A stretch of DNA of 64,000 nucleotides, taken from positions 306,558-370,557 of the forward strand of contig NZ_FOBU01000001.1 of assembly GCF_900109915.1 (NCBI RefSeq), given 5' to 3'. Made by a program: the position numbers and the translations under genes. Below are positions 52,311 through 61,668 of the stretch, piece after piece; the first letter of the stretch is position 1, and each line of letters starts with the position of its first letter. The notes under the pieces are model-generated. The model did no database searches and was not told the origin of the DNA. It was given only the letters and a program-made list of their open reading frames with translations. This stretch comes from Luteibacter sp. UNCMF331Sha3.1. Its GTDB lineage: Bacteria; Pseudomonadota; Gammaproteobacteria; Xanthomonadales; Rhodanobacteraceae.

Positions 52311-53846
52311 ATGTCAGCCAAGATTCTCGAAGCGCTCGGTCTCAACGGCACCGAGTCGGGCACCTACCTCGGCCGCGGCTCCTGGGCCGACACGATGGAC
52401 GCCGGCACGCTGAGCCCCACCAATCCGGCCACCGGCGAGGTCATCGCCACCGTGCAGGCGTCGAGCGCGGCCGATTACGAAACCATCGTGCAACGCGCGC
52501 AGGAAGCCTTCGCCGTCTGGCGCACCACGCCCGCCCCGCGCCGTGGCGAAGCCGTCCGCCTGTGCGGCGAAGCCCTGCGCAGGCACAAGGACGCCCTGGG
52601 CTCGCTGGTCGCGCTCGAGATGGGCAAGATCAAGCCGGAAGGCGACGGCGAAGTGCAGGAGATGATCGACATCGCCGATTTCGCCGTGGGCCAGAGCCGC
52701 ATGCTCTACGGCAACACCATGCATTCCGAGCGCCCCGGCCACCGCATGTACGAACAGTGGCACCCGATCGGTATCGTCGGCATCGTCAGCGCCTTCAATT
52801 TCCCGGTCGCCGTCTGGGCCTGGAACGCGTTTCTCGCGGCGGTCTGCGGCGACATCTGCATCTGGAAGCCGTCGCCCAAGACGCCCCTCTCCGCCATCGC
52901 CACGATGAAGATCTGCAACGAGGCCCTGAAGGACGCCGGCTTCCCGGATATCTTCTTCCTGTTCAACGACGCGGGCACTGAGCTGGCCGAGCGCTTCGTC
53001 GACGACAAGCGCATCCCGCTGATCAGCTTCACCGGCTCGACGAAGGTCGGCCGCATGGTCGGCGAGCGCGTGGCGAAGCGCATGGGCCGCAGCCTGCTGG
53101 AACTCGGCGGCAACAACGCGATCATCCTCGACAGGTCGGCCGACCTGAAGCTCGCGATTCCCGCGATCGTCTTCGGTGCCGTCGGCACGGCGGGCCAGCG
53201 CTGCACGAGCACGCGCCGCGTGCTCGTGCACTCGTCGATCCACGATGCCGTCGTCGATACACTGGTCAAGGCCTACGGCCAGGTCGAGCAGAAGATCGGC
53301 GACCCCACGCTGGCCACCACGCTGATGGGCCCGCTCAACAGTCCGGAAGCCGTGCAGGGTTACCTCGCCGCGATCGAGCAGGCGAAGGCCGCCGGCGGCA
53401 CCGTGCGTACGGGCGGCAAGGCACTCACCGATCGCAAGGGCAACTTCGTGCTGCCGACCATCGTCACGGGCCTTAAGAACTCCGATACGGTCGTGCAGAC
53501 GGAAACATTCGCCCCGATCCTCTACGTGATGCCGTTCGACTCGCTCGACGAGGCCATCGCGGAGCAGAACGCCGTGCCGCAGGGTCTGTCGTCGGCCATC
53601 TTCACGCAGGATCTGAAGAGCGCGGAACAGTATCTCTCCGCGGCCGGCTCGGATTGCGGCATCGCGAACGTCAACATCGGCACGTCGGGTGCCGAGATCG
53701 GCGGCGCGTTCGGTGGCGAGAAGGAAACCGGTGGCGGTCGCGAGTCGGGTTCCGACGCGTGGAAGGTCTACATGCGCCGCCAGACGAACACCATCAACTA
53801 CTCCGACGCGCTGCCGCTGGCCCAGGGCATCAAGTTCGAGTTCTGA
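52311..53846 (+). CDS. Aldehyde dehydrogenase, ALDH7 type (L-aminoadipate-semialdehyde dehydrogenase)
   Basis: A 511-residue aldehyde dehydrogenase of the antiquitin/AmaB type. Catalytic Cys298 in [14 protein letters not shown], Glu in [13 protein letters not shown], Asn in [16 protein letters not shown], and the ALDH7-typical [20 protein letters not shown] (the segment that binds the substrate carboxylate) near the C-terminus. Expected reaction: oxidation of L-2-aminoadipate-6-semialdehyde in lysine breakdown, NAD-dependent, cytoplasmic. AAAGGGAAG precedes ATG 52311. It begins a run of housekeeping genes that interrupts the RHS genes. Confidence 0.9.
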   Translation: MSAKILEALGLNGTESGTYLGRGSWADTMDAGTLSPTNPATGEVIATVQASSAADYETIVQRAQEAFAVWRTTPAPRRGEAVRLCGEALRRHKDALGSLVALEMGKIKPEGDGEVQEMIDIADFAVGQSRMLYGNTMHSERPGHRMYEQWHPIGIVGIVSAFNFPVAVWAWNAFLAAVCGDICIWKPSPKTPLSAIATMKICNEALKDAGFPDIFFLFNDAGTELAERFVDDKRIPLISFTGSTKVGRMVGERVAKRMGRSLLELGGNNAIILDRSADLKLAIPAIVFGAVGTAGQRCTSTRRVLVHSSIHDAVVDTLVKAYGQVEQKIGDPTLATTLMGPLNSPEAVQGYLAAIEQAKAAGGTVRTGGKALTDRKGNFVLPTIVTGLKNSDTVVQTETFAPILYVMPFDSLDEAIAEQNAVPQGLSSAIFTQDLKSAEQYLSAAGSDCGIANVNIGTSGAEIGGAFGGEKETGGGRESGSDAWKVYMRRQTNTINYSDALPLAQGIKFEF

Positions 53847-53861
53847 CCATCCGGTGACGAC

Positions 53862-54629
53862 ATGACCGACCTGCGCTCCACGGAACGTTTCTCCGATCGC
53901 GTCGAGGACTATGTCCGCTATCGCCCGGATTACCCCGTGGCGCTGGTCGGTTGGTTGCACGGCCTCGGCGTGAGGCCGGACTGGACCGTCGCCGACATCG
54001 GCGCCGGGACGGGCATTTCGAGCAAGCTGTTTCTCGACGCCGGGCATCGCGTCACCGCGGTCGAACCCAACGCGGCGATGCGTGACGCATCGCAGCGCTG
54101 GCTGGCCAGCGAGTCGCGGTTCGCGGCGACCGATGGCTCCGCCGAAGCGACCGGCCTCGCCGACGCGTCGACGGACCTGGTGATCGCCGCGCAGGCGTTT
54201 CACTGGTTCGACACGGAAAAGGTGCGCGCCGAGTTTCGTCGTGTTCTGACGACGCGTGGGCTCGTCGCGGTGTTCTGGAACTCGCGCCGGCTGACGGGCA
54301 CGCCGTTTCTCGAAGGCTACGAGCGTCTGCTGCACGAGTACGGCGTGGATTATGTGAGCGTCGCGGAGCGCTATGCCGACGACGAGGGGATGGCGCGCTG
54401 GTTCGGGCACGGCTACCGCGGCATGGCGTCGTTCCCGCACGCGCAGAAGCTCGATCACGATGGCCTGCTCGGTCGGCTGATGTCGTCGTCCTATGCGCCG
54501 AAGCCGGGCCACACCAATCACGAGCCGATGCTCGCCGCGCTGCGTTCGCTGTTCGACGCGACGCAGGATGGCGGGACGGTCGATTTCGAATACGACACTC
54601 GCATCTTCGCGGGTCATCCGGGTAACTGA
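53862..54629 (+). CDS. Class I SAM-dependent methyltransferase
   Basis: A 255-residue methyltransferase with SAM motif [20 protein letters not shown], acidic [10 protein letters not shown], and motif [26 protein letters not shown] is typical of a subgroup of small-molecule methyltransferases (Methyltransf_11). Substrate unknown. It starts 15 bases after the aldehyde dehydrogenase and its stop shares a base with the pyrD start (TGATG), so it is probably co-transcribed with pyrD and murB. Confidence 0.85.
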   Translation: MTDLRSTERFSDRVEDYVRYRPDYPVALVGWLHGLGVRPDWTVADIGAGTGISSKLFLDAGHRVTAVEPNAAMRDASQRWLASESRFAATDGSAEATGLADASTDLVIAAQAFHWFDTEKVRAEFRRVLTTRGLVAVFWNSRRLTGTPFLEGYERLLHEYGVDYVSVAERYADDEGMARWFGHGYRGMASFPHAQKLDHDGLLGRLMSSSYAPKPGHTNHEPMLAALRSLFDATQDGGTVDFEYDTRIFAGHPGN

Positions 54630-55657
54630 TGTACGACCTGATCCGTCCCCTGCTCTTCATGCTCGACGCCGAAACCGCACACGGCCTCACGCTCTACGCC
54701 GCCGATGTCGCGCAGCGGAGCCGGCTCTCGGGGCTCGTCGCGACGCCGCCGGCGGATCTGCCGGTGCGCGCGTTCGGTATCGATTTTCCGAACCCCGTCG
54801 GCCTGGCCGCGGGGCTGGACAAGAATGGCGACCATCTCGACGGTCTCGCCGCGATGGGCTTCGGTTTCATCGAAATCGGCACGGTGACGCCGCGTCCGCA
54901 GCCGGGCAACGACAAGCCACGCATGTTCCGCCTGCCCGAGCACGAGGCCGTGATCAACCGCCTCGGTTTCAACAACGGCGGCATCGACGCGCTGGTGCGC
55001 AACGTGGAGAAGGCCGCTTACCGCGGTGTGCTCGGCATCAATATCGGCAAGAACAAGGACACGCCCAACGAGCGTGCCGTCGACGATTACCTGCTGTGCC
55101 TCGAGAAGGCGTATCCGCTGGCGAGCTACGTCACCGTCAACATCTCTTCGCCCAACACGCAGGGCCTGCGCGACCTGCAGGAGGAAGAGACGCTACGCCG
55201 CTTCATCGGCACGCTGCGCGACGCGCAGGAGCGTCTCGCCGGTCAGCACGGCCGACGCAAGCCGATGTTGCTGAAGATCGCGCCCGATCTCACGGAAGCC
55301 GAGCTCGACGCCATCGCCGACGTACTGCTCGCCTCCGGTATCGACGGCGTCATCTGCACGAACACGACCATCGACCGTGGCCACGTCGCCGGTCACCCGC
55401 TCGCGGGCGAGACAGGTGGCCTCTCCGGGCGTCCGCTGTTCGCGAAATCCACCGCCGTGTTGCGCGCGATGCGCGAGCGCGTGGGCGACAGGCTGCCCAT
55501 CGTCGGCGTCGGCGGCATCGTCGACGGCGACACCGCCGCGCAGAAGATGGAGGCCGGGGCGGCGCTCGTACAGGTCTATTCCGGGCTGGTCTATCGCGGA
55601 CCGAAGCTCGTCGCCGAGGCCGTCGCCGAGATCCGCCGCCGCGGGATCGTGGCATGA
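54629..55657 (+). CDS. pyrD: Dihydroorotate dehydrogenase (quinone), class 2
   Basis: A 342-residue class 2 enzyme. The N-terminal membrane-associating helices ([20 protein letters not shown]) precede the FMN barrel. Motifs: [71 protein letters not shown] with the catalytic Ser, and [20 protein letters not shown]. It oxidises dihydroorotate to orotate with ubiquinone at the inner membrane in pyrimidine synthesis. It overlaps murB by 4 bases. Confidence 0.96.
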   Translation: MYDLIRPLLFMLDAETAHGLTLYAADVAQRSRLSGLVATPPADLPVRAFGIDFPNPVGLAAGLDKNGDHLDGLAAMGFGFIEIGTVTPRPQPGNDKPRMFRLPEHEAVINRLGFNNGGIDALVRNVEKAAYRGVLGINIGKNKDTPNERAVDDYLLCLEKAYPLASYVTVNISSPNTQGLRDLQEEETLRRFIGTLRDAQERLAGQHGRRKPMLLKIAPDLTEAELDAIADVLLASGIDGVICTNTTIDRGHVAGHPLAGETGGLSGRPLFAKSTAVLRAMRERVGDRLPIVGVGGIVDGDTAAQKMEAGAALVQVYSGLVYRGPKLVAEAVAEIRRRGIVA

Positions 55658-56694
55658 ACAACGCTCCCGTGGACATGGGCGGTTTTTCGCTCGCCAGCAA
55701 TGCCCCGCTGGGTCAGCGCAACACGCTGCGCGTCGACGCGCGCGCGAAGCTGCTGGCCGAGGTGCGCGATCCCACGAAACTTCCCGAGCTGCTCGCCTAC
55801 CCCGCCGTGAAGAACGGCAGGGTGCTCGTGCTCGGCGAGGGCAGCAACCTGCTGATCAAGGGCGATTTCGACGGCACGGTGCTCGCGATGGCCACGCGCG
55901 GCGTCGAGACGTTTCAGCGCGACGATCGCGTGCTGATCCGTGTCGCCGCCGGGGAGCGCTGGGACGATTTCGTGCGCTGGTCGCTCGGTCAGGGCTATGC
56001 GGGCCTCGAAAACCTGATCCTCATTCCAGGCACGGTGGGCGCGTCGCCGATCCAGAACATCGGCGCCTATGGTGTCGAGGTCTCCGAATTCATCGACACG
56101 GTCGAGGCGTGGGACACGCACAAGGGCGAGTTCGTGGTGCTCGACAGGGCGGCGTGTGCCTTCTCGTATCGCGACTCCAGCTTCAAGCAACAGGCGGGTC
56201 GCTGGATCGTCGTGGCCGTGACGTTCGCGCTGCCGCGCGAACGGCCGCTGTCGCTCGACTACGCGGGCATCCGCGAGGAAGTCGAGACCATGGGCGTTTC
56301 CCGAGCCACGCCGTATCACGTGGCGGAAGCCGTCGTGCGGCTGCGCTCGCGCAAACTCCCCGATCCCGCGGTCATCGGCAACGCCGGCAGCTTCTTCAAG
56401 AACCCGATCGTTCCCGCGGCGAAGGCCGAGGCGCTGGCACTCGCCCACCCCGGCGTGCCCGTGTGGCCCCACGCGGGAGGCACGGCGAAGATCTCCGCCG
56501 GCTGGCTCATCGAGGCCGCGGGGTACAAAGGCGAGCGCGACGGCGACGCTGGCATGTCGAACCGGCACGCGCTCGTGCTGGTGAATCATGGCAAGGCCAC
56601 CGGTCCGCAGCTGTGGGCGTTCGCGCAGAAGGTCATCGCGGGCGTACAGGCGAAGTTCGGCGTGACGCTGGAACCGGAGCCGCTGATCGTCTGA
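55654..56694 (+). CDS. murB: UDP-N-acetylenolpyruvoylglucosamine reductase (type I MurB)
   Basis: A 346-residue FAD enzyme. Motifs: [20 protein letters not shown] (FAD), [37 protein letters not shown], and the catalytic Ser in [14 protein letters not shown]. It reduces UDP-GlcNAc-enolpyruvate to UDP-MurNAc for peptidoglycan in the cytoplasm. The start overlaps the pyrD stop (ATGA). It is followed after about 165 bases by an isolated RHS gene. Confidence 0.96.
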   Translation: MNNAPVDMGGFSLASNAPLGQRNTLRVDARAKLLAEVRDPTKLPELLAYPAVKNGRVLVLGEGSNLLIKGDFDGTVLAMATRGVETFQRDDRVLIRVAAGERWDDFVRWSLGQGYAGLENLILIPGTVGASPIQNIGAYGVEVSEFIDTVEAWDTHKGEFVVLDRAACAFSYRDSSFKQQAGRWIVVAVTFALPRERPLSLDYAGIREEVETMGVSRATPYHVAEAVVRLRSRKLPDPAVIGNAGSFFKNPIVPAAKAEALALAHPGVPVWPHAGGTAKISAGWLIEAAGYKGERDGDAGMSNRHALVLVNHGKATGPQLWAFAQKVIAGVQAKFGVTLEPEPLIV

Positions 56695-56860
56695 CACGCA
56701 TCGGCGGGCGTCGGCCTGCGGGCGATGCGTGTCGCTTCCTGAAGCGGCGCCTCGGTCTGGCACGTCCATCGCCGAATCCGCGCCGACTCGGCCGTCGACC
56801 CGAGGGGCGGGAGGAGGCATGCTTCGACGCACGAACAGGATGTTCAACGGAGGACGGGCC

Positions 56861-59173
56861 GTGGAAACCCTCAGCACGCACGCCTACGACCGGCATACCG
56901 GCTTCGCGCAGGCCATGACGGCGGGACTCGACGGGATGGACTTCACCGTCGATTATCTCGGTCGCCACACGGCACAACGCTTGCGCATGCCCGGGATGGG
57001 CGAGCGCACCACTCGCACCACGCTCTCGCCGAACGACCGGCCGCTCGAGCAACGCGATGTGCACGGCGTGACGCGCAGGTTCACCTACGACCTCCTGGGA
57101 AGGCTGTCGAAGGTGACCGACGAGCACGTCGACGTCACGCTTACTTACGATGTACTTTCCCGACTTTCGTCGCGCGTCGCGGCGACCGAGGTCGCGTCGA
57201 TGGTCGAGCGACGCTCCTACGGAGCCGACGGTCGGTTGTGTCTTCAGTCATGGGAACACTCGACGTCGGGGGGCACCCAACGACATGCGATAGCACTGAC
57301 CTGGGAGGCCGATGGAAAGCTGATCCGACGTCGCTACCTCGACGACGCGGATCGATGCATCCGCGACGAAGTCATGGGTTACGACGCGCGCGGCCGCCTC
57401 GTCGACCATGACGTCCGCGAGGCGCGCAGCGGTGCATGGCCCCGGGACGAAGCCGGCCGGGAATACAGGCGACAGATCTTCGTCTTCGATGCCATCGACA
57501 ACCTTACACGTGTCGAGACGACCTTCGTCGCGGGGGGATCGAACGTGGCCACTCTGCACTATGACGCGATCGATCGGGATCGTCTCGCGTACATCACGGA
57601 AACGTCCGGCGCTGGCATGTCGATGTCGTACGATCCGAACGGCGCCATGATCGAACTGCACGATCGCGATGGCGCACATACCATCGGCTTCGATGCCGCG
57701 GCGCGTCTGACGTCCGTCGGGCACGCGAACGGCTCGTCGACCCGCTACCGCCATGGCCCCGGTAACCGCATCACCGGCGTGATCCGCGATGGGCAGCTGG
57801 CGAATCGGATATTCGAGGATGGGCGCCTCGCCTGCATCGTCTCGTCGTCCGGAGAAACCCGTCGCTATGTCCGGATAGGCGCAACCCTCGTTGCGGAAAC
57901 CGCGCTGTCGGCAGGCGTCCGGACGTGGCTCGTCGGCGGCGACATGCAGGGATCGATCGTCGTGGAGGGCGGCACGACCCGAACTTATGGTGCCTATGGG
58001 GTCGGAACGGTCCCGTCCGGCGGCGCGACCACGGCCTTTGCCGGTGAAGTGCCAGAGCCCGTGTCGAACTGGTATCTGCTCGGGCAGCGCGCCTATGTAC
58101 CGGCGATGCGACGCTTCATCAGCCCCGACCCTTTCAGCCCCTTCGACCGGGGCGGCCTCAACCGGTATGCCTATTGCGGCGGCGACCCCATCGGACGGAT
58201 CGATCCCAGCGGAAACTCGTGGCTAAACATCGGACTGGCGATCTTCGGCATCGCGACCGCCGCCGTGGCCGCGGTGATCTCGGGTGGCGCGGCACTCGCC
58301 GCAGTGGCTGCCGCGGCAGGCCCCCTCGCGGGCGCCGTGTCGACGCCGTCGGTGATCGCACTCTCGGCAGCCGCCGCGATCGACGTCGTGTCTCTCGTGG
58401 CCGAAGGAGGCAGCGCGCTCGCGACGATCACGGGGGATGACTCGTTGGCATCCGTCTTCGGGACCATCGCGCTGGCCACCGGCGTGCTCGGCACGGCGGC
58501 GGGCCTGGCATCCGTGGCCAAAGCCACCGTGCGGGCCGGCAGACGACTGGCTAACGGCCGTTTCGGATCGCGCGCGCCGGCGATCGCAGCCAGGTCGGGA
58601 ATAGACCCGGCATGGTTGCATCGGCCCCTCGGCGGCGACGATAGCGTGCACGTGGTTCGCTCTCCGCATATCCCCTCCGCTAAATTCGATCGCAGGACGA
58701 GAGTCGGGCTGAAGGCGGAGTGGCGTTCCGGGACCAGGAACGGGGCGACCCACTATGCAGTCGACGTCCAGGTAACCGTCAGCGAGATCATGGACAAGGT
58801 CAAGGAGATCGCCCTGACTCTTCCGCCCCAACGAGAAGTCACCCCCTTCTATGTCTACGGGGGCGCTCACGGCGCCGCCGATCGTTCAACATGGGATGCG
58901 AACGGTGTGCGCCTTGGAGCCGATCCGCAGATCCGCCAGGCCTACGACGGATTGTTGGACTGGCCCGCCCACCTGCTTGCTCTGAAGAACTACCGGCTCG
59001 AGTACGTCCATGTGCCGGACTTGCATGTCACGACGTTCGAAAAGCACCTGACGTTCCCCGGCATCCACTTTCACGGCAGTTGCTGGAGCCTCGCCGACCC
59101 CAGGGTTCTCAACGCCTCGGGCATGGGGCCGGCGACGGTGTACAGCACCCATCCCGTGACGTCGTATCCATAG
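56861..59173 (+). CDS. RHS-core protein F with novel HG-Cys C-terminal domain (isolated copy)
   Basis: A 770-residue protein if read from GTG 56861, which has GGAGGA 6 bases upstream and gives the start ETLSTHAYDRHTGFAQAMTA that aligns with B and E; ATG 56819 or 56840 would add 7-14 residues. YD repeats, core LLGQRAYVPAMRRFISPDPF and GGLNRYAYCGGDPIGRIDPS (Asp448), hydrophobic part (IGLAIFGIATAAVAAVISGG), and the C-terminal domain with FYVYGGAHGAADR (His670) and PGIHFHGSCWSLADPR (His736, His738, Cys741). It lies 5 kb from the main RHS group, between murB and ppk1, with no partner gene beside it. It could draw on the 974-residue YD protein in trans. Confidence 0.83.
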   Translation: METLSTHAYDRHTGFAQAMTAGLDGMDFTVDYLGRHTAQRLRMPGMGERTTRTTLSPNDRPLEQRDVHGVTRRFTYDLLGRLSKVTDEHVDVTLTYDVLSRLSSRVAATEVASMVERRSYGADGRLCLQSWEHSTSGGTQRHAIALTWEADGKLIRRRYLDDADRCIRDEVMGYDARGRLVDHDVREARSGAWPRDEAGREYRRQIFVFDAIDNLTRVETTFVAGGSNVATLHYDAIDRDRLAYITETSGAGMSMSYDPNGAMIELHDRDGAHTIGFDAAARLTSVGHANGSSTRYRHGPGNRITGVIRDGQLANRIFEDGRLACIVSSSGETRRYVRIGATLVAETALSAGVRTWLVGGDMQGSIVVEGGTTRTYGAYGVGTVPSGGATTAFAGEVPEPVSNWYLLGQRAYVPAMRRFISPDPFSPFDRGGLNRYAYCGGDPIGRIDPSGNSWLNIGLAIFGIATAAVAAVISGGAALAAVAAAAGPLAGAVSTPSVIALSAAAAIDVVSLVAEGGSALATITGDDSLASVFGTIALATGVLGTAAGLASVAKATVRAGRRLANGRFGSRAPAIAARSGIDPAWLHRPLGGDDSVHVVRSPHIPSAKFDRRTRVGLKAEWRSGTRNGATHYAVDVQVTVSEIMDKVKEIALTLPPQREVTPFYVYGGAHGAADRSTWDANGVRLGADPQIRQAYDGLLDWPAHLLALKNYRLEYVHVPDLHVTTFEKHLTFPGIHFHGSCWSLADPRVLNASGMGPATVYSTHPVTSYP

Positions 59174-59354
59174 GACGCGGGCCAGGACACCGAAACGGTC
59201 GCGACGACGCCCCCCCGATGTGCCGGCGTTCCGACCCCGTGGCCCAGCCCCGCGCCCGGGTCACGACGCTGTAACACCGCCGTCATACGCTGCCTGCCCG
59301 GCGGCGTACCATGGGGGCGTCGCGATACGCGACGAGGATGCAGCCCTGGACACG

Positions 59355-61508
59355 ATGACGCCACCTACCGAATCGACCGCACCGGCCAGGACGGCGACGA
59401 CACGCGCCGTCGCCCCGCCGGAGGTGCCCGACGTCGATCTCAACGATCCCAGCCTCTACGTCCATCGCGAGCTTGCCCAGCTGCAGTTCAACATCCGCGT
59501 GCTCGATCAGGCGCTGGACGAATCCAAGCCGCTGATCGAGCGGCTCAAGTTCCTGCTGATCTTCTCGTCGAACATGGACGAGTTCTTCGAGATCCGCGTC
59601 GCTGGCCTGAAGCAGCAGATCGCGTTCGACCACGAGGTGATCGGCGCCGACGGCATTCCGCCGCGCCGCGTGCTCGCCGAGATCGCCGAGGTGGCGCACC
59701 GGCAGATCGAACGGCAGTACGCCATCCTCAACGACAGGATCCTTCCGGCCCTCGCCGAGGAAGGCATCCGCATCGTGCGTCGCAACCAGTGGACGCACAA
59801 GCAGAAGGTCTGGGTCCGTCGCTACTTCCGCCATGAAGTCGCGCCGCTGGTCACCCCCATCGGGCTGGACCCCACGCACCCGTTCCCGCGACTGGTGAAC
59901 AAGAGCCTGAACTTCATCGTGCAGCTGGAAGGCACCGATGCCTTCGGCCGCGACTCGGGCTTGGCGATCGTGCCGGCGCCGCGCATTCTCCCGCGCCTGA
60001 TCCGCCTGCCCGACGACGTCAGCGACGGCGGCGACAACTACGTGCTGCTGTCGTCGATCATTCACGCCCACGCGGACGACCTGTTCCCGGGCATGCGCGT
60101 GCTGGGCTCGTACCAGTTCCGACTCACCCGCAACGCCGACCTCACGATCGATCCCGAAGACGTCGAGGATCTCGCGCGCACGCTGCGTGGCGAACTCTTC
60201 TCGCGCCGTTACGGCGACGCGGTGCGTCTGGAGGTGGCGGACAACTGCCCGAAACCGCTCGTCGACTATCTGCTGAAGCAGTACTCGCTCGAAGCCGACT
60301 CGCTCTATGAAGTGAATGGGCCGGTGAACCTCGCGCGCCTGTTCGAAATGACACTGCAGCCGGCCTACGCACGGCTCCAGTTCCCTGCGTTCGTTCCCGC
60401 GCTGCCCAAGGCGCTCGCCGATGCCGAGGACATGTTCGCGGTGATCGGCAAGCAGGACATCCTGCTCTATCACCCGTTCGAATCGTTCTCGCCCGTCGTG
60501 GACTTCCTGCGCCAGGCCGCGAAGGATCCGCAGGTGCTCACGATCAAGCAGACGCTGTATCGCAGCGGCGCGAACTCCGAGATCGTGGACGCGCTGGTGG
60601 AAGCCGCGCGCGCGGGCAAGGAAGTCACCGCCGTGGTGGAACTGCGGGCACGCTTCGACGAGGAATCCAACCTCAGCCTCGCCTCGCGCCTGCAGCAGGC
60701 CGGCGCGGTCGTCACCTACGGCGTGGTCGGCGTGAAGACGCACGCGAAGCTGATGCTCGTGCAACGCCGCGAGAACGGCAAGCTGGTGAGCTACGCGCAT
60801 CTCGGCACGGGCAATTACCACTCCGGCAATGCGCGCCTGTACACCGATTACAGCCTGCTCACGTCCGACGAGGCCCTGTGCGACGACGTGCATCGCCTGT
60901 TCCGTCTGCTGACGGGCATGGGCAAGGCGCTGAAAATGAAGCGCATGCTCTATGCGCCGTTCACGCTGAAGAAGGGCCTGCTCGACCTCATCGCGCGGGA
61001 AGCCGCCAACGCCGCCGCGGGCAAGAAGGCCGAGATCGTGTTCAAGCTCAACGCGGTCACCGATCCGAAGCTGATCCGGGCGCTGTACCGCGCGAGCCAG
61101 GCCGGCGTGAAGATCGACCTGATCGTGCGTGGCATGTGCTGCCTGCGCGCCGGCGTGCCGGGCGTCTCCCAGAACATCCGCGTGCGTTCCGTGGTGGGCC
61201 GGTTCCTCGAGCACAGCCGCGTGTACTGGTTCCACAACGACGGCGAGGCCGACCTCTTCCTGGCCAGCGCGGACCTCATGGAGCGCAACCTGGAACGCCG
61301 CGTCGAAACCTGCTTCCCCATCGAGGGCAAGAAGCTGCGCCAGCGCGTCCGCCGCGAACTGGACCTGTACCTCGCCGACAACCACTCGGCGTGGGTCCAA
61401 CAGGCCGATGGCACGTACGGCCTGCTCCAGCCCGCCGCCGGCCAGCCGGTGCGGGACGCGCAGACCCAGCTGCTGGAGCGTTTCGGGGGCCTGGCCGCGA
61501 GCTCCTAG
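59355..61508 (+). CDS. ppk1: Polyphosphate kinase 1
   Basis: A 717-residue Ppk1. After a disordered 35-residue start comes the N domain (YVHRELAQLQFNIRVLDQAL, LLIFSSNMDEFFEIRVAGLK), then the catalytic domains with the phospho-accepting His463 in VGVKTHAKLMLVQRR and His620 in FLEHSRVYWFHN, and LASADLMERNLERRVE. It reversibly makes polyphosphate from ATP, at the inner face of the membrane. ATG 59355 is chosen by family length; an upstream in-frame ATG at 59220 would add 45 unlike residues. The 181 bases upstream show no clear promoter. Confidence 0.94.
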   Translation: MTPPTESTAPARTATTRAVAPPEVPDVDLNDPSLYVHRELAQLQFNIRVLDQALDESKPLIERLKFLLIFSSNMDEFFEIRVAGLKQQIAFDHEVIGADGIPPRRVLAEIAEVAHRQIERQYAILNDRILPALAEEGIRIVRRNQWTHKQKVWVRRYFRHEVAPLVTPIGLDPTHPFPRLVNKSLNFIVQLEGTDAFGRDSGLAIVPAPRILPRLIRLPDDVSDGGDNYVLLSSIIHAHADDLFPGMRVLGSYQFRLTRNADLTIDPEDVEDLARTLRGELFSRRYGDAVRLEVADNCPKPLVDYLLKQYSLEADSLYEVNGPVNLARLFEMTLQPAYARLQFPAFVPALPKALADAEDMFAVIGKQDILLYHPFESFSPVVDFLRQAAKDPQVLTIKQTLYRSGANSEIVDALVEAARAGKEVTAVVELRARFDEESNLSLASRLQQAGAVVTYGVVGVKTHAKLMLVQRRENGKLVSYAHLGTGNYHSGNARLYTDYSLLTSDEALCDDVHRLFRLLTGMGKALKMKRMLYAPFTLKKGLLDLIAREAANAAAGKKAEIVFKLNAVTDPKLIRALYRASQAGVKIDLIVRGMCCLRAGVPGVSQNIRVRSVVGRFLEHSRVYWFHNDGEADLFLASADLMERNLERRVETCFPIEGKKLRQRVRRELDLYLADNHSAWVQQADGTYGLLQPAAGQPVRDAQTQLLERFGGLAASS

Positions 61509-61668
61509 GCCTCGCGCCTAGCCCTAACGGCCAAGGCGACAAGGCGCCCCGGAGCGGGCAGAATAAGGGGGCAGTAGTTGGGGGAGACGGGCTTTCTTCC
61601 TGGAAACGCTTCCGAATCCACGTCGCGTGTCCTGACAGGGCGCGCCTTCGCGATCTGCGGGAATCGGC

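Noticed and set aside
52314-54617. A 767-codon minus-strand open frame opposite ALDH7 and the methyltransferase
   Set aside because: Both plus-strand genes have intact catalytic motifs; the antisense frame follows only from codon-position GC bias.
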